Shown here in pieces: positions 45,226 to 53,960 of a DNA stretch of 64,000 bases. The first letter of the stretch is position 1; the number at the start of each line of letters is the position of its first letter. The DNA comes from Pictodentalium vernedei (lineage: Eukaryota > Mollusca > Scaphopoda > Dentaliida > Dentaliidae), in assembly GCA_031216915.1 (NCBI GenBank), contig CM062296.1, positions 457,264,681-457,328,680 on the forward strand, read 5' to 3'. The position numbers and the translations under genes were made by a program. The notes beneath the pieces are model-generated. The model was not told where the DNA came from. It did no database searches and saw only the letters and a list, made by a program, of their open reading frames with translations.

Positions 45226-45449
45226 ATTTTACTGAGAAATTGATTTTCAAGATTTGTTGCATGTCCAACCACTGAAGCAAGTAATCCAAGTAATGCTAAA
45301 AAAACTTCTTTTTGATTTAATATTTGTTTTTTCTTTTTAGCAGAAACTGACTTTCTAGCAAGTGTTCTTAGTTCTTTATGCTTCGGATACAATTTCTGTT
45401 TCTGACTAGGTGTTAGATGTACATTGCCTTTTAAAACCATATTTTTCAC
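45222..45449 (-). CDS. Small basic Polinton-associated protein
   Basis: 75 codons, overlapping the next gene start by 4 bases. MKNMVLKGNVHLTPSQKQKL is followed by HKELRTLARKSVSAKKKKQI and a hydrophobic end FLALLGLLASVVG. The plan (LKGNVxLTxxQKxKL, LRxLA, KKKxxLxQK, hydrophobic tail) recalls a recurring small Polinton protein, perhaps virion-associated. It may start further upstream, as relatives have a longer N-terminus. The function is not established. Confidence 0.5.
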   Translation of the reverse strand: MKNMVLKGNVHLTPSQKQKLYPKHKELRTLARKSVSAKKKKQILNQKEVFLALLGLLASVVGHATNLENQFLSKI

Positions 45450-45719
45450 TAAAGGATTTTTTTTTCTTATTTTGTCTCACCATCCTTCTCTATCAGTATT
45501 TATGACTGAAATGAAACAAATAAACTGTATTGATATTTATATATGTGCGAAAATTACACTTTATTTATTAAAACATTTTCACTTAAAGTAAGATCTATTC
45601 CATTAGTAGGTTTAGGAGAATTTAAAGCTGTAAAACATGTCATTGTGGAAATTTTTTCTTTTAATGTTACATACTCTGTATTTTGTACAGAATGCATTGG
45701 TTAATGATTTACAATTTTA

Positions 45720-46262
45720 CACCAACTTTGTTATTGACACTACGCTTGTTAACTTAAGTGGTGATACTTTTCTTTGTTTTTGATGATTTTTCATACGTAA
45801 TGCTTTTGTTTTTGTATGCTTGGCAGTTGGAGAATTATCAAGTGCAATTCCAAAATTTGTGCACATGTATTTAGGTCCTACCTTTCGTTGCTTTTTTATC
45901 TCTCTATAACTTTATGAATTATTTGATCTTTTTTAGGAGACTTTCTTTTCTTATGTGGTTTCTTCTTCTTAAATGCTGATTGAAAGTTTCTAGTTGTTTT
46001 ATAACCATCCCATCAAATTAAGTTACGAATAATAACACCACCAAAAACCGACCAGGTTTTAAAATAATGTTTCATTTTGTTGCAAGATCTACTCTTGGAT
46101 TTGCAAGTTGTTCAAAATCTTGTTTATTAAGTATGATTCTACTTGCTAATGTAAACTATTTTAAAATTTTCTTAAATTCTTTCTAAAGTAATTTTTCACT
46201 TTCAAATGGATTTGTCTGATGACTAAGTTTTTCCAAAGAATGTATGAAAGGTGCCATGATGA
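45720..46262 (-). pseudogene. Fragments of two small Polinton ORFs, one basic
   Basis: 46262 starts MAPFIHSLEKLSHQTNPFES; after two stops the frame reads LNKQDFEQLANPRVDLATK near 46090. A second fragment at 46020-45730 is very basic: FQSAFKKKKPHKKRKSPKK in one frame and KQRKVGPKYMCTNFGIALDN in another. I cannot name either. The lysine-rich one could be a DNA-binding core protein; that is only inference from composition. Confidence 0.35.
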
Positions 46263-46351
46263 TGTGTACTCGTTAACAGATTTTTAAACAACTGACACAA
46301 ATATCATAACACTATTCTTTTTATAGTTTTGTATAAATGATAGGTCCATGT

Positions 46352-46944
46352 TCATCTTGTGTTACCCATGGATGAAAATATCAGTCTTAATCCCAATGAA
46401 TCAGGAGTTATTGGATGAAAATCAGTTAATAAATAACCATGATTGACACTCGTTGCATCTTGATAAGCTGAATTTAAATGTGGTAATTCAACTTGATTTG
46501 ACAATACTTTAATTTGTCCTTTATTTCTTGTATTTTGAAATAAAATCCTACAATGTGCATTTAAAGGTATGGTATGACTAGATTTAGATTGTTGAAACAT
46601 GTTCTGAGTTATGTAAATAACATTTGAATTTCGATGATGTCCTTTACGAGTAAACCATAATTTGATTTTTTCTTCATCTTTATCTCCTAACATATCATCG
46701 AAAACTACATGATGTGGTATACTGACATCATTGACAATGTCAAATTCATCATTGGGAATACCTTCAATGTATATGTCTTTTGCCATTCCTTGTAACACCA
46801 AGTAATTTTTGAGGTACAATTTGAAATATATCATGTTTCATATCAATCAGTTTTTTTAACAACTTTTGTTTTCCCTGAACCACTAGGTCCTGAGATGAAA
46901 ATATTACAGGGATGCTGAAACAATAAACATTCACTTGATGCCAT
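46352..46944 (-). pseudogene. Polinton genome-packaging ATPase (FtsK/HerA, A32-like)
   Basis: Begins MASSECLLFQHPCNIFISGP at 46944 with the Walker A motif GPSGSGKT. A frameshift in an A run near 46858 is followed by KLIDMKHDIFQIVP. After a further frame change near 46800 comes the Walker B block HHVVFDDMLGD, a sensor-like NVIYITQNMF and ILFQNTRNKGQIKVLSNQV. About 195 residues, the normal Polinton length. The ATP-binding motifs are kept; two frame breaks inactivate it. These enzymes pump the genome into the preformed capsid. Confidence 0.85.
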
Positions 46945-47079
46945 ACTTGTTTTTGTGAGGAAAATTGTATCACTAACTTATATACCATTTTCTTCCATGT
47001 GTTCCTCATACCGCTTTGAGGGAATTTTCCATGAAGGTGCTTTTAACTCAAGTATAGTTTCTGAAGAATATATTCTTTG

Positions 47080-47362
47080 TTCAATTTGTGGTACACATTG
47101 TTAATATAAATAACCTATGATTTCTTCATCATAAATAATAAAATCCCACATAACTCTTTTCCAAATATGTTGTAAATTGTCTTTGTAAAAAGCATTCATC
47201 TTGATATGTGCATTACAAAATTCAATATACATTTCTGTTTTTCTAATTGTTTTTGAATAACATCCTTTGTTATTGCATGGTGACTAGGACTAATAAGTTG
47301 GAAAGCCCATAATAATGCTTTACATGTGATCTTGTTTTCTAAAAGACATCCGGCCAGATCCA
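47080..47362 (-). pseudogene. Unrecognised ORF between polymerase and ATPase
   Basis: From 47362: MDLAGCLLENKITCKALLWA, FQLISPSHHAITKDVIQKQL, then a frame break near 47200 followed by NIFGKELCGILL in one frame. Position and strand suggest a Polinton gene. No motif recognised. Confidence 0.35.
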
Positions 47363-47552
47363 TGCTTGAAATTCAAATGTTCCAATGACATCATAAGTGT
47401 GGCTATTTATACCTTTAACATGTATGGACATGTCTTATATTTATTTACACTTATATATTCTTGTTTCATTTATTTCTATTTATACCTTTAACATGTATGG
47501 ACATGTTTCATATTTATTTACACTTCTCTATTCTTGTTTTGTTTAATTGTAT

Positions 47553-48460
47553 TTATATCTTAAACCTGTATGGACATGTATCATATTTATGTACCACATA
47601 ACATTTTGTGTATACAGATTGAAATGTTTTGGTTTGTTTTTCACTTGTGACTTGTCTGTTCTTGTTATGTTTAATTTTATGTGTGTATTCAATGTTTATT
47701 TTGTATTTCCATCTATGTTGCACATATTCAACCAGACTTTCAAAATTGACTTTCTGTGATGTGTTGAAATCTAATGCAATAACTTTGACTTTAAATGAAG
47801 TGTGGATTTGTCCAACTTTAATGTATTTATAACCATAATTTTTAGGACCTAAACCTACATATTCAATGATATTTGCATCTGGATGTTCATCTGTCATTTG
47901 ACCTAACCTACTGTTTATAATTGTTGGATTCCATAGTAATGGGTTATGTATATAAATGCAACTATCTGTATCAAAATATTATACTATAACAACATTAGGT
48001 GAATTGTGAGGCTCATACATTTGTTTTGTGTCTGTGTAATTCACTAAAATAAATTGATTATGGCCACATATTTCTACATGTTTAACAATGATATTTGGGT
48101 CCTGTATCAAATCAAAATATTTGGATGGATTCAGTATGTACTCAGTTTTAGTTTTAACATTGTTTTGTGCATTGTTCCCCCATAAACAGTTTAACATGGT
48201 GTTTGCAAATGATCTTTTTCCTGGATTTTTTTTCAATATCTTGTAAATTTATGTTTTCAATGTCTGCATAACCTTTTGTAAAAGAGGCTTTATCTATATA
48301 TCTGTTTTCATCCACTCTGGATACCAACTAGCTTCTTGTTTTATTTTTAAATATTTATTCACGTAATGTTTGTAAATTTCTGAAGACCATTCTTTCCAGT
48401 GCCAGATCTAAGTGTCAAGCATTTTGTTTTGTAAAAACTAAAGGTTGTCTTTTTTATACC
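47553..48460 (-). pseudogene. Polinton protein-primed DNA polymerase B, C-terminal part
   Basis: From about 48420: EWSSEIYKHYVNKYLKI, KQEASWYPEWMK, then NPGKRSFANTMLNCLWGN (palm motif with the Kx3NSxYG-type region), EPHNSPNVVIV, a TAA stop near 47980, the catalytic FDTDSCIYIHNP (motif C), LGPKNYGYKYIKVG, and a normal C-terminus ending at 47553. Around 20 residues between NVVIV and FDTDS are missing compared with relatives. The whole N-terminal exonuclease and TPR1 region (several hundred codons) is absent: the readable part stops at a long palindrome at 48486. Confidence 0.85.
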
Positions 48461-48485
48461 CATAATGTTCATATGTGTGATGAAG

Positions 48486-48639
48486 TGTTTCATGTACTTA
48501 TTGAAATAAACCATGTGCATCTGTCACAGCACACTGGAAATAAAATGTAATGAATGCAATTAATTGCAATTCAACACATTTTATTTCCAGTGTATTGTGA
48601 CAAATACACACGGTTTATTTCAATAATTACATGGAACAT
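48486..48639. repeat. Palindrome I at the broken end of the polymerase gene
   Basis: Arms of about 70 bp: TTGAAATAAACCATGTG on the left pairs with CGGTTTATTTCAATAA on the right, and ACACTGGAAATAAAATGT with ACATTTTATTTCCAGTGT. The centre is TGCAATTAATTGCA. It lies between the polymerase remnant (minus) and a TATA box (plus). Confidence 0.8.
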
Positions 48640-48654
48640 TTCTTAATAGGAGAG

Positions 48655-48661
48655 TATAAAA
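48655..48661 (+). promoter_or_regulatory. TATA box
   Basis: GAGTATAAAAGGCC about 80 nt upstream of the ATG at 48743, good match to TATAAAA. Start-site usage is inference. Confidence 0.5.
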
Positions 48662-48742
48662 GGCCATCAATTCTCAGCTTTTATTCACACTTGCTTTTTA
48701 ACTCCCAAGAGGTTAAGACAGAATTTTCATACTGCTCCAAAG

Positions 48743-48931
48743 ATGTATAAAGTGAGAGATCCAAGATTAGAAAAAGCAAGTGACCCGAACAGTATTTATT
48801 ATAAAATGAAAGATAGAAAGATAGCAAAATCCAAGAAAATAGAGAAAAGAAGTGGTCCAAACAGTACTTCTTACAAAGAAGAAGTAAGATTTCTTGCAGG
48901 TGAACTTTATGAGATAATACCTGATACATAG
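48743..48931 (+). CDS. Small basic ORF downstream of a TATA box, unrecognised
   Basis: 62 codons, MYKVRDPRLEKASDPNSIYY onward, with an internal near-repeat (SDPNSIYYKMKDRKIAKSKK and SGPNSTSYKE). Ends EIIPDT. It may once have been fused, by a frame change, to the zinc-knuckle frame that begins 8 nt later. No domain recognised. The TATA box makes it more credible than its length alone. Confidence 0.4.
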   Translation: MYKVRDPRLEKASDPNSIYYKMKDRKIAKSKKIEKRSGPNSTSYKEEVRFLAGELYEIIPDT

Positions 48932-48938
48932 TATGAAT

Positions 48939-49317
48939 AAAAAACTATTATCAATATAAAGGGGATTGTTATTATTGCAAACAGAAAGGATATTGGATTA
49001 ATGAATGTGCATTGAAAAAATTATCTAATCATTCAAAGTGGGGTACACCAACTGTTCCTTCACCTACTACAGGGTTTGGCATTCTTCAATCACCTTTTAC
49101 AGGCCTTGGCATTCATCCAGAGCAGATAGAACAAAAAATTCTACTACTGGAAATCACAATACCTAATACCTCCCCAAAACAGCCTGACAATAATGTATTA
49201 CCAGATTTTGATGAGGAAACAGACACTTTGTTATATAATATGGACATACCAAGTCAAACAAAAACAGATGATGAATTAGAAACATTATTTCCAGAGAAAG
49301 AGGCGCCACCAATTTAA
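48939..49317 (+). pseudogene. CCHC-knuckle protein fragment with acidic tail
   Basis: Reads YYQYKGDCYYCKQKGYWINE then CALKKLSNHSKWG: the spacing is that of a retroviral-type CX2CX4HX4C knuckle, with Tyr at the His position. It continues with a Pro/Gly region (TPTVPSPTTGFGILQSPFTG) and an acidic end (LPDFDEETDTLLYNMDIP) to a stop at 49317. No start codon of its own is seen; it probably continued from the frame at 48743. Family unknown. Confidence 0.45.
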
Positions 49318-49529
49318 GTTTCAAGAAAATGTAAAGCTAAGGACAGTAAACCAAAAGTGTCGAAACTTCCCAAGAAACTGTCATGAACATATGAAAAGTG
49401 ACATTCAAAAAGTGACATTGAGAAAGTGAAAGTTGTAAGTTGTATCACAAAATATTCATGGAATAAAATTCAGAAAAGGTAATGGTCTTATCTTTTCTGT
49501 TAAAAAATTTCTTGGTTAGGAATTTGTTT

Positions 49530-50030
49530 TTTTATACTTACCTGACAATTAGTTTTCAAGAAAACTGTTGCCAGGCAAGTACAAAAAAATGCACAGAACT
49601 AAAAGACTCAAAAATTACTGTTCTGTCTGCAAATTAGTTTTCTGAAAAAAGTTTTCTGTTTTACAAAAAACGTTTTTCAGAAAACTAATTTGCAAATAGA
49701 AAAATAATTTCATAGAAATAAAAAGTACAAAAATTATGTTTCTGTTTGCAAATTAGTTTTCTGTTTTCAGAAAACTATTTTGCAAACCGAAAAATAATTT
49801 TTATGTTTGCAAATTAAGTTTTTCAAAACATAAAATCATTCTCTCAAAAAAATTTTAGGTTCTGAAAACTTAATTTGCATACAAGTAAAATTATTTTTAT
49901 GTTAAAATAATTTGAGGTACAGTGCAAAACGTGTTTGTGTTACACATAAGTATTTTTGTTTTCTGAATTTGTACAATGCACAATTTCTGAAAAAAAAAAT
50001 ACTTATGTGTAACACAAACACGTTTTTCAT
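49530..50030. repeat. Array of consecutive hairpins
   Basis: Five inverted repeats in 500 bp: a short one near 49550; 49628-49694 (arm TGCAAATTAGTTTTCTGAAA); 49744-49786 (TTTGCAAATTAGTTTTCTG); about 49805-49890 (TTTGCAAATTAAGTTTT); and 49927-50026 with 30-bp arms (AACGTGTTTGTGTTACACAT). Hairpins 2-4 share the AAATTA(A)GTTTT arm. They lie between two convergent genes. Confidence 0.8.
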
Positions 50031-50205
50031 TACACCATTTGTAAAATCACCAAGTATATCACTGCAATGAAAACAAAAATGTCAAAAACATTAGACTATG
50101 AGGTTTATACCTCTTGAATTGAATAAAGTCTTGACGCCTAGACTGGAGTGAGGGAACTGCCAAGTGTGTGTGTATCAATAGTTTTCTCTTTTTACAATAT
50201 GTGGT

Positions 50206-50221
50206 GGCCCTGAAAAGGGCC
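50206..50221 (-). terminator. Histone-type mRNA 3' stem-loop
   Basis: On the minus strand GGCCCTTTTCAGGGCC, a 6-bp stem with a TTTC loop, preceded by AAAA and followed by ACCAC. This is the metazoan replication-dependent histone 3' end signal in sequence and flanks. A purine-rich AAAAAGAGAAAA follows 15 nt downstream, where a histone downstream element (U7 site) is expected. It starts 29 nt after the stop codon of the H4-like gene. Confidence 0.8.
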
Positions 50222-50250
50222 TTTTGCTTTGTTTCTACTTATTTTAATCT

Positions 50251-50558
50251 CTAACCTATTATATTTATTCCATTCATCTTACATCCTTTAACATCAGCTC
50301 TAGTAACAATGGCTTGTTCACCTCCTCTTAATCTTGCGTATTGGATGGTATCTCTGATGACATTCCATAGAAATTGTTGTAAATCTTGTTGAATATTGTC
50401 AAATACTAATGGTGAAATTCTCTCGACTCCAGCCCTCCTTGCAAGTTTTCATAAATTATTTCTTGAAATAGTAATAGTTGACACCCTTTCATTCCACCTC
50501 TTTCAACTCCATTTCTCCCCTTCAATATCTTCATCTCTACGAATAACTGTATTGTCAT
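50251..50558 (-). pseudogene. Divergent histone H4-like gene
   Basis: TATA box at 50616-50610, ATG at 50558. The first frame has MTIQLF and a Gly/Lys/Arg-rich part (KGRNGVERGGMKG). A frameshift near 50470 and a TGA near 50438 lead into an uninterrupted H4-like histone fold: LARRAGVERIS (canonical LARRGGVKRIS), PLVFDNIQQDLQQFL, NVIRDTIQY (NVIRDAVTY) and VTRADV (VTAMDV), ending at 50251. Spacing of all blocks is that of H4, but identity is far below the near-invariance of host H4. The mRNA would end in a histone stem-loop. The frame breaks suggest a dead copy, unless one is a sequencing error or an intron. Proximity to a Polinton suggests a virus-borne histone. Confidence 0.6.
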
Positions 50559-50609
50559 GGTTGGTTCAGTATTAAGTAGAGCTGAGTTCAAGTTGACAGT
50601 TTTATACTT

Positions 50610-50616
50610 ACTCCAA
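50610..50616 (-). promoter_or_regulatory. TATA box of the H4-like gene
   Basis: Minus strand AGTATAAAACTG, 52 nt upstream of the ATG. This implies a 5' UTR of about 25 nt, as in compact histone genes. Confidence 0.5.
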
Positions 50617-50723
50617 TGACATGATAGTAAATGTAAAAGATTGATTTTCTACCACCTTATAATCAAAATAGCATGTGAGCATTCTTTGGAAAAATTTTGA
50701 TCTGAATGACGTCTTGCTTTGCA

Positions 50724-50730
50724 TATAAAT
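50724..50730 (+). promoter_or_regulatory. TATA box of the divergent ORF
   Basis: GCATATAAATACC on the plus strand, 51 nt upstream of the ATG at 50781 and 108 bp from the opposing TATA box of the H4-like gene: a head-to-head promoter pair. Confidence 0.45.
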
Positions 50731-50780
50731 ACCAGATCACAATAACAAATGATGATTGTATTTTGTTTAGGCAAGAAAAT

Positions 50781-51074
50781 ATGGCAGAGCTCAATTTCTT
50801 ATCAGACTTTGACGATTTAATAAGCATTGATCCTGCAATACTATCACCTGAACCCGGAAAAGAGAAGTCTACAGCAAGTGAATTGGAATCAACAACTACT
50901 TCAGCAGATAGTAATGAAGGTTTACTGAAGAATATTTTAAAAGCTATACAAGAAATGAAATCTTGTCAGAACCAAGTAGTCGTATCAGCAAAGAAACTAC
51001 AAATACCAGTGGAATTCAAGATGGTAGAAGATACAAATTCCACAATGGCAAAAACCTGGACGAAAACCATGTAA
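50781..51074 (+). CDS. Unrecognised acidic-coiled ORF divergent from the H4-like gene
   Basis: 97 codons from MAELNFLSDFDDLISIDPAI. It has an acidic Ser/Thr/Glu linker (TASELESTTTSADSNEG), a helix with coil character (LLKNILKAIQEMKSCQNQVV) and KLQIPVEFKMVEDT. After the stop, another frame continues TDTQTEVFKDEKMEQIKKP and LPIMKHVHFNG, so the protein was probably longer and is frameshifted. Also a possible acceptor (TTTTGTTTAG) just before the ATG. No domain recognised. Confidence 0.4.
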   Translation: MAELNFLSDFDDLISIDPAILSPEPGKEKSTASELESTTTSADSNEGLLKNILKAIQEMKSCQNQVVVSAKKLQIPVEFKMVEDTNSTMAKTWTKTM

Positions 51075-51555
51075 ATGACTTCTTACTACTGATACACAAA
51101 CTGAGGTTTTTAAAGATGAGAAAATGGAACAGATCAAAAAACCGCTCACTCCACTACCCATCATGAAACATGTACATTTCAATGGAATTGGAAGATATTC
51201 AAAGAGAATGGAAAAGTGAATACATTGACAGAATTTTTAAAAAGCTCTTTTCAGGGCTACCTAAATGATTCAAAAAGAGAGGCACACACGTTCACAAAAA
51301 CTCAAGTCTCATAGAGACACACTCCTTTTTTAATACTTTATTTCTTCCTTATGCTTAACAGAGTGGGAGGGAGAGGTTTTTGTTCGATAAAAAATCGCGT
51401 ACTTGACTTTCACAGGGAGATTCATTTTTTTAAATCTTGCTTTTATGTTCAAGCAACATCGGATGGGTGAAGGAACTGTGTCTCTCTTTCTGAGACTTTT
51501 GTTTTTTAGAAAAAAACTTGTAATGTGATTGAGAAAACTCTTTTGAGAAGATGTG

Positions 51556-51571
51556 GGCCCTGAAAAGGGCC
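51556..51571 (-). terminator. Second histone-type mRNA 3' stem-loop
   Basis: Minus strand again GGCCCTTTTCAGGGCC, followed by CACATC and 14 nt later CAAAAGAG. Identical stem and loop to the copy at 50206. A stop codon lies 27 nt upstream (51601-51599) in one frame and 70 nt upstream (51644-51642) in another. Confidence 0.7.
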
Positions 51572-51598
51572 GGTACGAAACCAATTTGGTGGTGAAGT

Positions 51599-52012
51599 TC
51601 ACCCTCCCAAAGAGTGGCATTGAGGCGATCTCATCTCCTCTTCAGTAAAGCATTCTTTTTCCCAATCTTCTTCTTGTGTTCTGCCAAACATGATCGTCTT
51701 GTAGACGGCCGTTGGGTATTCGCTGGGTTGCTTTGGTCTGTTGTGAAACTGGATCTCTCCAAACGGCCGCCTCACTGCCCCCCATCTCCAGAAACTTCTC
51801 CATCATTTCTCTAAATTCATTCTTCAGCAGGGTTGAAACGCACTACTGGTAGAGAGCTAACAGGAAAACTTCATCTGTCCTCTGTCTTCTTTCTTTCAAA
51901 TATCTTTCTCCAATAAATGCAACACTGTCGCTGCTAACCTTATAGTTTACAATGGGTGGAATCTGGGCCTAGTCGCCCACTGGGTGGTCTCTCAATACAA
52001 CATCTCTTTCAA
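51599..52012 (-). pseudogene. Degenerate gene ending in a histone stem-loop; possible H2A-like core histone
   Basis: A minus-strand reading from about 52012 runs some 120 codons with two TAG stops: RDHPVGD, then NY at the same spacing as the PVGR...NY of H2A, then VSSDSVAFIGERYLKERRQR, TDEVFLLALYQ and STLLKNEFREMMEKFLEMGG. In the neighbouring frame just after NY, LAATVLHLLEKDI resembles the H2A second helix (LAAVLEYLTAEI). A partial fit to the H2B C-terminus is also possible. So a core histone is likely from the stem-loop, but which one is unsettled, and I may be over-reading. Frame changes and stops show it is dead. Confidence 0.35.
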
Positions 52013-52014
52013 GT

Positions 52015-52739
52015 AAGCTCCTATCGTGTTATCCAACTATCTCATGTTAATGGACCATCAAACTAATCTGATGATCGGTGGCGGTGGGTTTGCTTGTCTG
52101 CCTTACGTGAGTCCTTTTGTTTTAGTGAAAACCTGCATCAAATGAAATATATGTGGAGTGGGGGCCTGGTTCACTATTAGCTTCTCACACTGTTGGGGTT
52201 TTTCGTTGGGGACGGGGTTTCTGGGTATTGTGGCCTTGCTGTGTGCCGCGGGTGGCGTGCAATGTTTCGTATATTACTGAACAATACATTGCATGCTAAT
52301 GAATAATGCGTCTTCCACTTACGAGACATTGTTCGTTTCCCGGCGGTGCGTGGTGCTGGCGGCGGTCCTCCGGGCCCCGTATTCCATACTGGAATGAAAA
52401 ACGTTAACAGTACTCGCACAACCCCCCTCCCCCTCCCCCTTTGTCCATTTGAACATCTCCCTCTTATATTAGAGTTAGGCTGCGATCTCTAAGTGAGTCA
52501 GTTCCCTAACTGTTGTCGATCAATGTTGAATTCTTGTGCATTCAAGTTGGCCCTTTTCAAACGACACTCTTCTCCTTCACTCATCCTACTTTCTTCATTT
52601 TTCCGTGTTTAAATAATATCCAACCAACCCACCTGTTCTATCTGTCTAACTGAAATTGTGTAATTTCACAGACTTGTGAGATGGTTTACATAAGCATTCA
52701 GCTTTCTTCCGAATCGCATACTTCAACAAGTTAGTTTAA
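52015..52739. other. No recognisable gene
   Basis: More GC-rich at 52190-52380 (GGCGGTGCGTGGTGCTGGCG), unlike its surroundings. Short open frames only. Could include the 3' UTR of the LINE whose tail follows. Confidence 0.35.
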
Positions 52740-52858
52740 TATGGTAGGTGTTAATTGTATTCACTGAAATTTATGTACAAAACATTCAATCCGTTTATAC
52801 TTGTTTGCATGTATACAATTAACTTATATTTTTTTCAATAAATATTGTTTAAACTAAA
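52740..52858 (+). mobile_element. LINE 3' tail fragment
   Basis: TTCAATAAATATTGTTTAAACTAA-type ending at about 52853 matches the 3' ends at 8.26, 24.39 and 33.22 kb. Upstream extent is uncertain. Confidence 0.45.
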
Positions 52859-53274
52859 TGGGCATTAAAAAGGCGGCACCCTGACTGCCAAACACTACAA
52901 AAAAGGTTCAATAACCCTTTACTTCTTCAGCTGGAGAACTCATGCAGGACCCATTTCTGTCACCTCCGCTGATGACATGGCATTGGTTTTCTTCGACAGA
53001 GGTGACCACGCAATGTGTTACTGATAAGAGTGCAACAATTCTTCAGGAAAGGGAGATACAAAATCAATTCTTCTAAAAATATCACCCTTCCCTTCAATAA
53101 TACCAATAAACACACACAAACTCAATACCTCAAGATCTGTGAAGATTGTAAGTCCTATCAAAAACCCAAATTAATTGAACAGAGCACCTTGGTATCATGC
53201 GAAACCTCAACAACAGGTCAGACACAGAGTAATAACAAAAAAAAAAAAAAACAGTAGCGAAATGCACACTACTG

Positions 53275-53360
53275 ATCGAGTCCCTGAGTTAATATTTTGG
53301 CTCCCTGTGGAAGCCCGAATAGATGTTGTATACCAGGAGATGTTGTATACAAAGCACTGT
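53275..53360 (+). repeat. Single R1 fragment with a short duplication
   Basis: GAGTTAATATTTTGGCTCCC and GTGGAAGCCCGAAT are R1. AGATGTTGTATAC occurs twice (about 53322 and 53339). An A run of about 15 precedes at about 53238. Confidence 0.5.
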
Positions 53361-53440
53361 TGAAAAACCCCTCAAACTCTGCCTGGCTTTATTTATACTT
53401 GTCAGTCCCCAGCCTGTGTAAGATTTGGGGCAGTTGATAA

Positions 53441-53640
53441 ATTAAAAGAGTAGTGAAATTCACTGTAAAAAAATATGGATGCCAAGTCTTATAATTGCCA
53501 TCCCAAGCCCGGATAAAGAATAAGAGGAGGAGATTAATAATTTAAAAAAAGTAGCAAAATTCACTGTAGAAAAAAACTAAGAATCTGCCAATTATTATAG
53601 TTGCCGTTCCTAAGCCCAGATAAAGGACGAGGAGTGTTGA
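53441..53640 (+). repeat. Tandem duplication, two units of about 110-125 bp
   Basis: Both units have AGTAGNAAAATTCACTGTA-like sequence, a TATAATTGCC / TATAGTTGCC core and AAGCCCGGATAAAG / AAGCCCAGATAAAG. Confidence 0.6.
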
Positions 53641-53815
53641 TCAATTATAAGCTATTTATTTAGAGTCAAGCTCGAAATCGTCAAAAGTTTCTTCATTTCA
53701 GGGAAGGGTTTCCGCATAACCTGCGCATCTATGCCTGTCAGGGAATGAGACCGCAAATGTGATTTTCTATCAGATATTAAACATTAAGTTATTCTGTTTG
53801 TTGACAGAGGACATG

Positions 53816-53960
53816 GTCTCACGTTCCCTGCATGAAATTTATATATATGAACATATGTTCCATGCAGGGAACGTGAGACGGGTACTGGTCCAGTCGCCAC
53901 CGGGCCAACTCGCCACCAGTAGCAAGTTTACCCGATTTCTGGTGGCGACTTGGCCCACTT
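53816..53960. repeat. Hairpin J and an adjoining inverted repeat
   Basis: 53816-53878: 19-bp perfect arms (GTCTCACGTTCCCTGCATG) around a 25-nt AT-rich loop. 53890-53958: CAGTCGCCACCGGGCCAACT with its near inverse CTGGTGGCGACTTGGCCCAC. Confidence 0.7.

Larger units (their letters stand above)
36500..48460 (-). mobile_element. Decayed Polinton/Maverick (adintovirus-like) element
   Basis: All recognised genes lie on the minus strand. From high to low coordinate: DNA polymerase B C-terminus, a small ORF, packaging ATPase, basic and conserved small ORFs, integrase, penton/minor capsid protein, pX-like protein, major capsid protein and protease. This set defines Polintons, which are counted both as giant DNA transposons and as adintoviruses. 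It has been invaded by a Tc1-like element and a tandem-repeat element. No long terminal inverted repeats or 6-bp target duplication were found, and most of the polymerase is missing. The right boundary is open: the block at 48.6-52.0 kb may be part of it. Confidence 0.85.

Noticed and set aside
50251-50558. Host histone H4 pseudogene as the explanation
   Set aside because: Kept as an alternative only: similarity is too low for a recent host H4 copy, while a processed pseudogene would lack the upstream TATA and the downstream purine element seen here.
51614-52419. ORFs at 51614 (+) and 52177 (-) as independent genes
   Set aside because: The first is antisense to the possible histone reading; the second is a GC-rich chance frame without motif.
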